From Microbacterium sp. LWO12-1.2 (GTDB taxonomy: Bacteria; Actinomycetota; Actinomycetes; Actinomycetales; Microbacteriaceae): a DNA stretch of 64,000 nucleotides. Below, piece by piece: positions 14,562 to 22,287 of the stretch; within the stretch, counting starts at the first letter, position 1, and every line of letters begins with the position of its first letter. The DNA is taken from assembly GCF_040675875.1 (NCBI RefSeq), contig NZ_JBEGII010000001.1, positions 1,240,001 through 1,304,000 of the forward strand, in the 5' to 3' direction. The notes under the pieces were generated by a model, which did not search any database, had not been told where the DNA came from, and saw only the letters and a program-made list of their open reading frames with translations. Both the position numbers and the translations under genes were made by a program.

Positions 14562-17195
14562 TCAGTGCGCGGCCTCGTTCCAATCGCGACCGCGACCGAC
14601 CTGCACGTCGAGCGGAACTGTGAGCTCGGCCGCATCGCCCATCCGCGCGCGGACGATGCGCTCGGCCGCCTCCCACTCCCCTGGTGCGACCTCGACCACG
14701 AGTTCGTCATGGATCTGCAGCAGCGCACGTGATGCAAGACCCTCGGACCGAAGGTCTTCGTGGATGTGGAGCAGTGCGATCTTCATGATGTCAGCCGCGC
14801 TGCCCTGGATGGGGGCGTTGAGAGCCGCACGCTCTGCGTTCTCCCGCAGGACGCGGTTGGGGCTGGCGAGGTCGGGGAACGGGCGGCGGCGGCCGAAGAT
14901 CGTCTCGGTGTAGCCGACCTCTTTGGCCTTCATGACAGAGGCGCGCAGATAGTCGCGAACCGCGCCGAACCGCGCGAAGTACTCGACCATCAGCTGCTTT
15001 GCTTCGGACTGTTCGATGCGCAGCTGCTTGGACAGCCCGAACGCCGAGAGACCGTAGACGAGGCCGTACGACATCGCTTTGACCTTCGTGCGCATGGCAG
15101 AGGTCACCTCGCTCGGCTCGACGCCGAACACTCGCGCACCGACGAACCGGTGCAGGTCCTCGCCGCTGTTGAACGCCTCGATGAGTCCTTCATCGCCCGA
15201 GAGGTGCGCCATGATCCGCATTTCGATCTGCGAGTAGTCGGCGGTGAGTAGGGATTCGTAGCCCTCCCCCACCTCGAATGCGCTGCGGATCCGGCGAGAC
15301 TCCTCGGTGCGTACCGGGATGTTCTGCAGGTTCGGATCGGTGCTCGACAGGCGGCCGGTCTGGCTCCCGGTCTGGACGTACGTGGTGTGCACACGGTGGT
15401 CGTCGCCGATCGCGGTGTCGAGCGACTCGATGATCTGGCGGAGCTTGGTCGCCTCACGGTGCTGCAGCAGCAGATTCAGGAAGGGATGCGGATTCGTTTC
15501 CTGCAGGTCGGCGAGAACCGCGGCATCCGTCGAATAGCCGGTCTTAGTCTTGCGGGTCTTGGGGAGCTGGAGGTCTTCGAACAGCACCTCCTGGAGCTGC
15601 TTCGGTGAGCCGAGGTTGAACTCGCGCCCGACCGTCGTGAACGCCTCCTGGGCGATGCCCTCTGCCCGTGTCGCGAGCTCACCCGAGAACGTCGACAGCA
15701 CCTCGTGCGAGACCGCCACGCCGGCGACCTCCATGTCGGCCAGCGTCAGGAGCGTCGGGAGCTCGATGTCGACGAGCACCTTCGCCACGGGCTCCGGGAT
15801 ATCCTCACGCAGCGCCTCAGCCACACGGCGCGCGAACCACGCCTCCTGTGACGGAGTCGCCCCTTCGGTCTCGGGGACCAGCTGCGAGGGGTCCGCCTCA
15901 GGCAGCTTCTCACCGAGATAGCGCTCGACCAGGTCGCCGAGCGTCTTGTCGGGGAAGCTCGGACGCAGCAGCCAGCCCGCGAGGCTGGTGTCGTAGGAGA
16001 GACCTCCGAGTCGGACGCCCTGACGCAGCAGCGCCTTCACCTGGGGCTTCGCGTCGTGCAGCACCTTGGCGCTGTCGGATTCGATCCACGCACGCAGCGT
16101 GTCAGCGCCATCGGCGGTCCAGTCGACCTCGCGCAGCTCGGTGGCCGACGAGGCGCCGATACGCACCGGAGCCCCGCCCTGCGTCACAAGGCGAACCGCG
16201 AGCTCCTGCTCCTGCGCTTCGGCCCACGCGACGAACTCGGACGGCGTCACCTGCACGGGCTCGGGGAGCACCACGGCCGAGGCCGGGTCATCGGCGACCT
16301 CGCCCGCGCCGACGGCCTCGAAGACCCGCGGCAGAAGCGTGCGGAACTCGAGCCGCGCGAAGATGTCGCGCACCGCCTGCGCATCGATGGGCGCGACGGC
16401 GAGGTCATCGGGTGCGACCGGAAGCTCGACATCCGTCAGCAGTCGGTTGAGCTGACGGTTCCGACGCACATCGTCCATGTGCTCGCGCAGATTGCCTCCG
16501 ACGACGCCCTTGATCTCCTCGGCACGGGCGAGGAGATCATCGAGCGAGCCGAACTGCGTCAGCCACTTCACCGCGGTCTTCTCGCCGACCTTCGGCACAC
16601 CGGGGAGGTTGTCGCTGGTCTCGCCGACGAGGGCGGCGATGTCGGGGTACTGCTCAGGACGCACCCCGTAGCGCTCCTGCACGGTGACGGGGTCGTAGCG
16701 CTTCAGCTGCGAGACACCCTGCACCGAGGGGTAGAGCAACGTGACGTCGTCGGTCACGAGCTGGATCGTGTCGCGGTCTCCGGACACGACGAGCACGTCG
16801 TAGCCCTGGGCCGCCCCCTGGGAGGCGAGAGTCGCGAGGATGTCGTCGGCCTCGATCCCCTCCTTCGTGAGCACTTGGATCGACATCGCGGCGAGGCAGT
16901 CCTGCAGCAGCGGGATCTGTCCGCGGAACTCCTGCGGAGTCTCGGAACGGGTGGCCTTGTACTCGGGGTACACATCCGTGCGGAACGAGTGACGGGAGGT
17001 GTCGAACGCGATCGCGAGGTGGGTGGGCTGCTCAGCCTTGATGAGGTTCACCAGCATCGACAGGAAGCCGTAGATGGCGTTCGTGTGCTGGTTGTCCTTC
17101 GTCGTGAAGTTCTCGACCGGAAGGGCGAAGAAGGCACGATAGGCGAGCGAATGGCCGTCGACGACCATGAGGGTAGGCTTTGCGGAGTCCGTCAC
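14562..17195 (-). CDS. polA: DNA polymerase I
   Basis: An 877-aa family A polymerase that fills gaps and removes RNA primers during replication and repair. Order: 5'-nuclease domain (VDGHSLAYRAFFALP, EADDILATLA, GDRDTIQLV, VPKVGEKTAVKWL, about residues 1-290); a 3'-5' exonuclease-like region (about 310-480) in which the DxE of proofreading enzymes is replaced (ELAVRLV), so proofreading is probably absent, as is usual in actinobacteria; and the polymerase domain (TGRLSSTDPNLQNIP, LLTADYSQIEMRIMAH, KAMSYGLVYGLSAFGLS, LLQIHDELVVEV). The GTG start has TAGGCT at the exact leaderless distance. It is divergent from the thioesterase gene. Confidence 0.97.
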   Translation of the reverse strand: MTDSAKPTLMVVDGHSLAYRAFFALPVENFTTKDNQHTNAIYGFLSMLVNLIKAEQPTHLAIAFDTSRHSFRTDVYPEYKATRSETPQEFRGQIPLLQDCLAAMSIQVLTKEGIEADDILATLASQGAAQGYDVLVVSGDRDTIQLVTDDVTLLYPSVQGVSQLKRYDPVTVQERYGVRPEQYPDIAALVGETSDNLPGVPKVGEKTAVKWLTQFGSLDDLLARAEEIKGVVGGNLREHMDDVRRNRQLNRLLTDVELPVAPDDLAVAPIDAQAVRDIFARLEFRTLLPRVFEAVGAGEVADDPASAVVLPEPVQVTPSEFVAWAEAQEQELAVRLVTQGGAPVRIGASSATELREVDWTADGADTLRAWIESDSAKVLHDAKPQVKALLRQGVRLGGLSYDTSLAGWLLRPSFPDKTLGDLVERYLGEKLPEADPSQLVPETEGATPSQEAWFARRVAEALREDIPEPVAKVLVDIELPTLLTLADMEVAGVAVSHEVLSTFSGELATRAEGIAQEAFTTVGREFNLGSPKQLQEVLFEDLQLPKTRKTKTGYSTDAAVLADLQETNPHPFLNLLLQHREATKLRQIIESLDTAIGDDHRVHTTYVQTGSQTGRLSSTDPNLQNIPVRTEESRRIRSAFEVGEGYESLLTADYSQIEMRIMAHLSGDEGLIEAFNSGEDLHRFVGARVFGVEPSEVTSAMRTKVKAMSYGLVYGLSAFGLSKQLRIEQSEAKQLMVEYFARFGAVRDYLRASVMKAKEVGYTETIFGRRRPFPDLASPNRVLRENAERAALNAPIQGSAADIMKIALLHIHEDLRSEGLASRALLQIHDELVVEVAPGEWEAAERIVRARMGDAAELTVPLDVQVGRGRDWNEAAH

Positions 17196-17201
17196 CCTGT
17201 C

Positions 17202-17207
17202 AGCCTA
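17202..17207 (-). promoter_or_regulatory. -10 box TAGGCT at leaderless distance (polA)
   Basis: Minus-strand TAGGCT occupies -12 to -7 of the polA GTG at 17195; only AC AGG is present as a poor ribosome site in the few bases between. No -35 box recognised. Confidence 0.6.
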
Positions 17208-17240
17208 ACGAGGACGACAGACACCCGCTGAGGAGGATTC

Positions 17241-17669
17241 ATGAGCGACGTCGCCACGAGCGAAGGACTCGACTGGGCCACGGCCCGCGGGATGGGTGCT
17301 CTGGCCCAGAAGATGGGCATGGAGTTCCTCGAGTTCAGCCTCGAGCGCTGCGTCGCGACGCTTCCGGTGGAGGGTAACACCCAGCCGGTCGGTCTCATGC
17401 ACGGCGGCGCCTACGTCGTGCTCGGCGAGTCGCTCGGATCCATGGCCGCGAACCTGCACGCCGGTCCCGGCCGTCTGGCCGTCGGCGTCGACATCAACGC
17501 GACCCACACCCGCTCAGCCACCTCCGGCGTGGTCACCGGTGTCTGCACGCCCGTGCACCTCGGCCGCAGCATCACGGTGCATGAGATCGTCGTCACCGAT
17601 GATCAGGGCAGGCGCTGCTCCACGATCCGCATCACCAACATGATCAAGGACGCCCCGGCCGCCCCGTGA
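17241..17669 (+). CDS. PaaI-family hotdog thioesterase
   Basis: A 142-aa hotdog-fold acyl-CoA thioesterase. Family marks: GLMHGGAYVVLGESLGSMAA in the middle (catalytic region with the HGG turn), DINATHTRSATSGVVTG and the final strand ITVHEIVVTDDQGRRCSTIRIT. Substrate unknown; phenylacetyl- or hydroxybenzoyl-type CoA esters are possible. Strong ribosome-binding site GAGGAGG. The 3' end overlaps the convergent acetyltransferase gene by 26 nt. Confidence 0.85.
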   Translation: MSDVATSEGLDWATARGMGALAQKMGMEFLEFSLERCVATLPVEGNTQPVGLMHGGAYVVLGESLGSMAANLHAGPGRLAVGVDINATHTRSATSGVVTGVCTPVHLGRSITVHEIVVTDDQGRRCSTIRITNMIKDAPAAP

Positions 17670-18207
17670 CCGGATCCTCCAGCAGACGCTGGAACAGGAT
17701 GTGGTCCTGCCAGGCGCCGGCGATCAGCAGATAGCGCGGGGCGAGACCGATCTGCTCGAAGCCGTTCGCGGCGAGCACGCGCTGCGACGCGGTGTTGTGA
17801 ACCAGCGTGGCCGCTTGCACGCGGTGCAGCATCAGATCCTGCCGCGCGTGTCGGAGCGCTAACTCCACCGCCCGCGTGGCGAGCCCACGGCCCTGTCGTG
17901 TGCTCTCGACCCAGTATCCGAGATCTGCGCTGCAGAACGCGCCGCGCACGATGTTGTTCAGGTTCACTCGTCCGCGGATCTCGCCGTCATCCGAAGCGAT
18001 CACGAGCCGCACGTTTCGGCCGGCGGGAGCATCCGCGACGTACTGGGCGACGTCGTGTTCATGCCAGCCCTCATCGAAGAAGCCGTCATCGCGCACCGGC
18101 TCCCACGGGGCCAGGTGCTCACGATTGCGGCGGTAGGCGCGCGCCAGAGCTGCGCCATCACCGATGCCGACCGGACGCAGCGTGTGTGCGGCGTCGAGAC
18201 GGTCCAC
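17644..18207 (-). CDS. RimJ/RimL-like GNAT acetyltransferase
   Basis: A 187-aa GNAT protein resembling the ribosomal-protein/N-terminal acetyltransferase group: HTLRPVGIGDGAALARAYRRNREHLAPWEP at the start (seen in parts), IRGRVNLNNIVRGAFCSADLGYWV, the acetyl-CoA loop RQGRGLATRAVELAL around residue 112, and NTASQRVLAANGFEQIG. Its GTG start shares one base with the pdtaR stop (TAGTG), so it is translationally coupled to pdtaR. Confidence 0.85.
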   Translation of the reverse strand: MDRLDAAHTLRPVGIGDGAALARAYRRNREHLAPWEPVRDDGFFDEGWHEHDVAQYVADAPAGRNVRLVIASDDGEIRGRVNLNNIVRGAFCSADLGYWVESTRQGRGLATRAVELALRHARQDLMLHRVQAATLVHNTASQRVLAANGFEQIGLAPRYLLIAGAWQDHILFQRLLEDPVTGRPGRP

Positions 18208-18824
18208 TACTTCTTGGGCGCGAGCTGCTCGATGATCGCCTTGGCGACATCCTGCATCGTCAGGCGACGATCCATCGATGCCTTCTGGATCCAGCGGAAA
18301 GCCTCGGGCTCGCTCAGACCCATCTTCTCGTTGAGCAGGCCCTTGGCCCGGTCGACGAGCTTACGGGTCTCGAAGCGCTCGACCATGTCGGCGACCTCGG
18401 CCTCGAGCGTAATGATCTGCTCGTGGCGGGCCAGGGCGATCTCGATCGCGGGAAGAAGATCGTTCGGAGTGAACGGCTTCACGACATAGGCCAGTGCGCC
18501 GGCTTCGCTCGCCCGCTCGACGAGCTCCTTCTGGCTGAACGCGGTCAGCAGCACGACGGGCGCGATGTTGCCCTTGTGCAGCTTCTCGGCCGCGCTGATG
18601 CCGTCGAGCTGCGGCATCTTGACATCCATGATGACGAGGTCGGGGCGCAGCTCGGTCGCGAGTGCGACAGCCGTCTCACCGTCACCGGCCTCTCCGACGA
18701 CGTCGAATCCGTTGTCGCGAAGGATCTCGACGATGTCGAGACGGATCAGCGATTCGTCTTCGGCGACGACGACGCGTCGCGGGGCGGATGCCGTGGGCTG
18801 TTCTGCCATATCTTCCTCGGTCAC
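18207..18824 (-). CDS. pdtaR: ANTAR-domain response regulator PdtaR
   Basis: A 205-aa two-component regulator that binds RNA through an ANTAR domain to antitermination hairpins. The receiver domain (about residues 16-135) has acidic VVVAEDES, phospho-acceptor Asp in LVIMDVKMPQLDG, and Lys in VVKPF. A coiled linker (IITLEAEVADMVERFETRKLVDRAKGLL in parts) leads into the ANTAR domain with EPEAFRWIQKASMD. It matches the actinobacterial PdtaR architecture; the partner kinase PdtaS is not in the window. The GTG start has TAGGAT at the leaderless spacing. Confidence 0.93.
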   Translation of the reverse strand: MTEEDMAEQPTASAPRRVVVAEDESLIRLDIVEILRDNGFDVVGEAGDGETAVALATELRPDLVIMDVKMPQLDGISAAEKLHKGNIAPVVLLTAFSQKELVERASEAGALAYVVKPFTPNDLLPAIEIALARHEQIITLEAEVADMVERFETRKLVDRAKGLLNEKMGLSEPEAFRWIQKASMDRRLTMQDVAKAIIEQLAPKK

Positions 18825-18830
18825 AGACCC

Positions 18831-18836
18831 ATCCTA
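18831..18836 (-). promoter_or_regulatory. -10 box TAGGAT at leaderless distance (pdtaR)
   Basis: Minus-strand TAGGAT spans -12 to -7 of the pdtaR GTG at 18824. No ribosome-binding site is seen in the short interval. Confidence 0.6.
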
Positions 18837-18922
18837 GTCGAGAGCCTCCCTGCAGCGGCCACGCACTGCCCGCGCGGTCGACGACCGCTGCGCTGCGCTA
18901 AAGTCGTAGACGCGACACACGA

Positions 18923-19005
18923 GCCGGCGTGGCGGAATGGCAGACGCGGAGCACTCAAAATGCTTTGTCCGAAAGGGCGTGTGGGTTCGAGTCCCACCGC
19001 CGGCA
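18923..19005 (+). tRNA. tRNA-Leu (CAA anticodon)
   Basis: An 83-nt class II tRNA. Acceptor arm GCCGGCG pairs with CGCCGGC and is followed by discriminator A; the anticodon loop is CTCAAAA (anticodon CAA, reads UUG) on a 5-bp stem; there is a long variable arm, and the T arm is GTGGGTTCGAGTCCCAC. The 3' CCA is not encoded. tRNA-Leu genes are frequent integration sites, and a KAP NTPase with IS remains lies 1.4 kb downstream, though no attachment repeat was found. Confidence 0.97.
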
Positions 19006-19040
19006 CACACAGTATGCGTGGGATGCGGTAGAAATCTCTC

Positions 19041-20294
19041 ATGCACCCGCGCGATTCAGCGGATATCTGGAGCCGCACCCGGCGAGTCCGGCGTGGGTTC
19101 GTCGTCGCGGGTGTCCTCGTAGCCCTGCTGGGCGGGGTGCTCGGCGCCGATGCCATCCGCCGCCACATCGAGGGCGAAGCCGATCTCCAGACGGACCCGG
19201 CGTTCTACACACTCCCCGCTCCCCTGCCTGCAGGGGAACCCGGAACCATCATCCGTGTCGAGGAGATCGCGAGCGCACCACTCGGTTCGACCGCCTGGCG
19301 AGTGATCTACCACTCGCGCGATCTGCACGGTACGGACATCCCGGTGTCCGCTGTCGTGATCGTTCCCGATCTGCCCGCCCCCGCGGAGGGCCGCACGGTC
19401 GTCGCCTGGGGGCATCCGACGACCGGAGCCGCGGCGAAGTGCGCGCCGTCGCTGGGTGTGGATCCGTTCCAGCTGATCGAAGGGCTCCATGAGTTCCTCG
19501 CCGAGGGCTACGCGATCGTCGCGACGGACTATCCCGGGATGGGTGTCGACGGCGCCTCTGCGTACCTTCTGGGGGTTCCGGAGGCGAACAGCGTGCTGGA
19601 TGCCGTCAGGGCCGCCCGTGCCATCGACAAGGCGCAGACGGGTGACGAGTTCGTGCTGTGGGGACACTCCCAGGGCGGGCAGGCGGCCCTGTTCGCCGCT
19701 GAGCGGGCCGCGACGTACGCCCCGGAGTTGACGCTCCTCGGGGTCGCCGTAGCCGCTCCAGCGGCGAACCTCAGCGAGCTCATGAGCGACGACATCGTGA
19801 ACGTCTCGGGCGTCACTATCGCCTCATACGCCATCCCCGCCTACGAGGCTGCCTACGACGACCGGTATCCCGACGGTGAGATCGCCGCGATCCTCACCCC
19901 GGCTGGTTCGGCGGCGACGCCGGAGATGGCCGCACTGTGCCTGCTGTCGCAGAACAAGGAGATCCACGCGATCGCCGATCCACTCATCGGCGGCTATGTG
20001 AGGAGCGACCCGTCCACCACGGAACCGTGGGAGACACTGCTGAAGGAGAACAGCGCCGGGTCGCAGCCTCTCACCGTTCCTGTCTTCGTGGGGCAGGGAC
20101 TGGCCGACGAGTTGGTCAAGCCGAAGGCGACCGAGGACTACGTCACGCTGCTCTGCTCGCAGGGGGCGGACGTCGCCTTCCACCGTTACCCGGGAGTCAC
20201 GCATGGTCTCGCCGCCTATGCGTCGCTGCCCGAGATGCTGCTGTGGCTGTCGACGGTGACGTCCGGACGGACGCCGTCGAGCACCTGCCCCTAG
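19041..20294 (+). CDS. secreted/anchored lipase, alpha/beta-hydrolase (LIP family)
   Basis: A 417-aa alpha/beta hydrolase like the secretory lipase family. A basic N-terminus (RRVRRG) and one hydrophobic segment (FVVAGVLVALLGGVLGA, about residues 20-36) give an uncleaved signal anchor or signal peptide. The nucleophile elbow is GHSQGGQAA around residue 211; YAIVATDYPGMGVDG precedes it; the C-terminal Asp and His are probably in GQGLADELVKP and YPGVTHGLAA. It probably hydrolyses esters outside the membrane. Convergent with the KAP gene. Confidence 0.85.
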   Translation: MHPRDSADIWSRTRRVRRGFVVAGVLVALLGGVLGADAIRRHIEGEADLQTDPAFYTLPAPLPAGEPGTIIRVEEIASAPLGSTAWRVIYHSRDLHGTDIPVSAVVIVPDLPAPAEGRTVVAWGHPTTGAAAKCAPSLGVDPFQLIEGLHEFLAEGYAIVATDYPGMGVDGASAYLLGVPEANSVLDAVRAARAIDKAQTGDEFVLWGHSQGGQAALFAAERAATYAPELTLLGVAVAAPAANLSELMSDDIVNVSGVTIASYAIPAYEAAYDDRYPDGEIAAILTPAGSAATPEMAALCLLSQNKEIHAIADPLIGGYVRSDPSTTEPWETLLKENSAGSQPLTVPVFVGQGLADELVKPKATEDYVTLLCSQGADVAFHRYPGVTHGLAAYASLPEMLLWLSTVTSGRTPSSTCP

Positions 20295-20363
20295 GCCCAG
20301 GCCGCTCATCTGCTGTCGCCGTTAAGTCCACTGGCACACCGGGGCACACCCGGGTTACGAAAC

Positions 20364-21947
20364 CTATGCCCGGGGCGGTCGTGCGCTCTTTCCCGCAGCG
20401 GGCTGAGGACCCGACACGCGGTGCGTGACATCGGCGAGACGAGACTGGCGCTGAGCCATCTTCTCCTTGCGCCAAGCGCTGAGGCCCGCAGAAGACGAGA
20501 GTCGTTCGATCGTCGGTTCCAGCGCTTGCGCATCCGAGATCGGCACATGCGTGATCGTGTGGAATACGGTCTTGGCGCTACGTTTCTTGCCCTGGTTACC
20601 CTGTGTGTACTCGCGCATCTCGATCGCTACACGCTTTCCCCTCAACGCCAATCGAACGATGTGGCCTTGTTCGACATCGTCTCCGGGCTTCCAGATGTCG
20701 AGGTCAACCTCGATCCATCCATGCACTGCGAGCATATGAGCAAGATCTTCGACTTGAACGTCGTAGTCGTCAGTGAACGTGCTTGGTGCGGTCGCTGCCG
20801 CAAGGTGGATGATCTCGAGAAGCGACACTGAGGCGAGTTCATCAAGCAGTGCCTTGTCCAGGAAATCCGCCAGCCCCTGTTCATCTGTGGCCTCAAGGAA
20901 ATAGTCGTGCAGCTCTCCTGCGCGTTCCAGGGCACCTATCGTCACCGCTCGTTGAAGACGACGATAGGCGTCGGGCCACCCGAACTGCAGCCCGAGGACG
21001 ATGAGGAGAAGGGTTCGGTCAGAGTTGGACCTCTGAGCGACGAGAATCCTGTCGAGCACGAGGTACGAATTGACGAGCCGCTTGGCCTGCCTCGGATTAC
21101 CACGAAGCGCCCGCCGAATCACTTCAAGCAAGGTTGACTGGAAACGCTCGTCTTGAAGACTGACAAGACTGTTGAGATTCGGCAGGAGGTCCCGCAGGAC
21201 GTGAGTAGATGCGGTGTTTAGCGGTGGCACTCGGAAGGGAATCTGCACCATCTTCTCAATAAACTCGTGCCCCGACACATGCGGATAGGCAACAGTGATC
21301 GCCTTCACCAACACGTCGTAATCGAGGGCGATCACGAAGACGAACCCTTCCAGATCCATGACATTGTTGATCGTCTCGAGAACGGACACAAGGTTCGAGG
21401 GAGAACATCGATCAAGATCATCGATGAGAACGACGATTCGCTCTCCCGACACGGCGCCTGCCGCAGCGCGCATCTCCTGTATCGCATCGACGAAGTTCAG
21501 AGGCGCACGACTTTGAGAAAGCGCGTCGACCAGGACCCCACCGTCAATGGTGGCCTTGGGTCCCGTGATCTCACCGACGGACAACGAAGTCGCACGCACC
21601 ATGGCTGTGACCACCTGCCAAATCTTCTCACCGAATTCTCTCAACTTCGCGTGTCCGGAGAGCGACCGCGCAATCAATGTCAGTAGAGACGCGACGAGCT
21701 CGCCACCTGGCTGATAGCGCCAGGCATCGAACTCGATGACGACGGTCTTACCGTTATCGCGCAATCCGGACGCCAGAGCTCCTAGTAGGGACGACTTGCC
21801 CGATCCCCAAGGGCCGTAAAGACCTAGCGTGTATTGTGCCGGCTGCCCACCCTCGATCGCATCGATCAGGGCCGAAGCGTAGGACTCGAAACCGAGTTTG
21901 GGATCGCGAGTCGGCTGATCTCCGACGATTGCGAGTCGTGTCTTCAC
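20364..21947 (-). CDS. KAP-family P-loop NTPase, likely accessory
   Basis: A 527-aa KAP NTPase (STAND-related). Walker A GPWGSGKSS at about residues 45-53, IEFDAWRYQPGGEL (the KAP WRY motif), Walker B VVLIDDLDRCSP at about 172-183, then an alpha-helical region with RGNPRQAKRLVNSYL. The usual membrane helices between Walker A and B are absent, so it should be cytosolic. KAP proteins are often found in phage-defence or plasmid settings, but no partner effector is visible here. The base composition is clearly less GC-rich than its neighbours (one counted line, 20641-20700, is 34/60). GTG 21947 was chosen for its GAGGGAG site; a longer frame to 21989 is possible. Confidence 0.8.
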   Translation of the reverse strand: MKTRLAIVGDQPTRDPKLGFESYASALIDAIEGGQPAQYTLGLYGPWGSGKSSLLGALASGLRDNGKTVVIEFDAWRYQPGGELVASLLTLIARSLSGHAKLREFGEKIWQVVTAMVRATSLSVGEITGPKATIDGGVLVDALSQSRAPLNFVDAIQEMRAAAGAVSGERIVVLIDDLDRCSPSNLVSVLETINNVMDLEGFVFVIALDYDVLVKAITVAYPHVSGHEFIEKMVQIPFRVPPLNTASTHVLRDLLPNLNSLVSLQDERFQSTLLEVIRRALRGNPRQAKRLVNSYLVLDRILVAQRSNSDRTLLLIVLGLQFGWPDAYRRLQRAVTIGALERAGELHDYFLEATDEQGLADFLDKALLDELASVSLLEIIHLAAATAPSTFTDDYDVQVEDLAHMLAVHGWIEVDLDIWKPGDDVEQGHIVRLALRGKRVAIEMREYTQGNQGKKRSAKTVFHTITHVPISDAQALEPTIERLSSSAGLSAWRKEKMAQRQSRLADVTHRVSGPQPAAGKSARPPRA

Positions 21948-22235
21948 CGAATGCTCCCTCTCTGGACCGCGATCGGCGGCACCTGTCAAAACTTCCTCAA
22001 ACCTAGCGCTCTGGGTGGGTGGCTAGGCCTTGCGCCACAGCGATCAGTGAGGCACTTCCGGCGGACGCGGATGCCGTCGAGCACGAGGCACAGGCAGGCG
22101 CGGACCGGCGCCGGACAGTCGTGCTCATGCCCTTCTCATCGCCGTGGCTCTCCGCGTAAGCGACACGGGAGTCGTCATCGATCAGGGAGTACCTGTACTC
22201 CGATCCAGGGAAGCAAGGCAGCTGAGGGGGACAGT
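21948..22235. other. intergenic stretch holding an IS remnant
   Basis: About 340 nt separate the KAP NTPase start from the pyk stop. No intact gene is present. The stretch contains a decayed IS481-type transposase fragment (about 22022-22206, minus strand) and the hairpin downstream of pyk. The first 75 nt is the 5' region of the KAP gene with no convincing promoter. Confidence 0.6.
22022..22206 (-). pseudogene. IS481-type transposase remnant (frameshifted DDE core)
   Basis: The minus strand reads EYRYSLIDDDSRVAYAES...GDEKG (frame through 22200-22131), matching the typical IS481/IS3 integrase-core motif Y-x-x-x-IDDxSRxAYxE...DEK with its first catalytic Asp. About 30 codons further, another frame reads VLDGIRVRRKCLTDRCG, matching the family's HGIxVxRVLTDNG segment with the second catalytic Asp. 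A frameshift lies between them, and the N- and C-terminal parts are missing. Recognised by motif only; it was not compared with a database. It marks past IS insertion next to the KAP gene. Confidence 0.6.
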
Positions 22236-22280
22236 GAAGAACGAAGGGGCGGAGCCGATGGCCCCGCCCCTTCGTTCTTC
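22236..22280 (-). terminator. hairpin terminator after pyk
   Basis: Perfect 17-bp stem: 22236-22252 pairs with 22264-22280 around an 11-nt loop, starting 8 nt after the pyk stop on the minus strand. No strong U tract follows, so termination efficiency is uncertain; the symmetry could serve both strands. Confidence 0.75.
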
Positions 22281-22287
22281 CGTCAGA

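Noticed and set aside
14522..14737. N-terminal extension of the DUF885 gene to 14737
   Set aside because: The added residues are antisense to the conserved polA C-terminus; the TAGGCTGGAAGGT-ATG context supports 14521.
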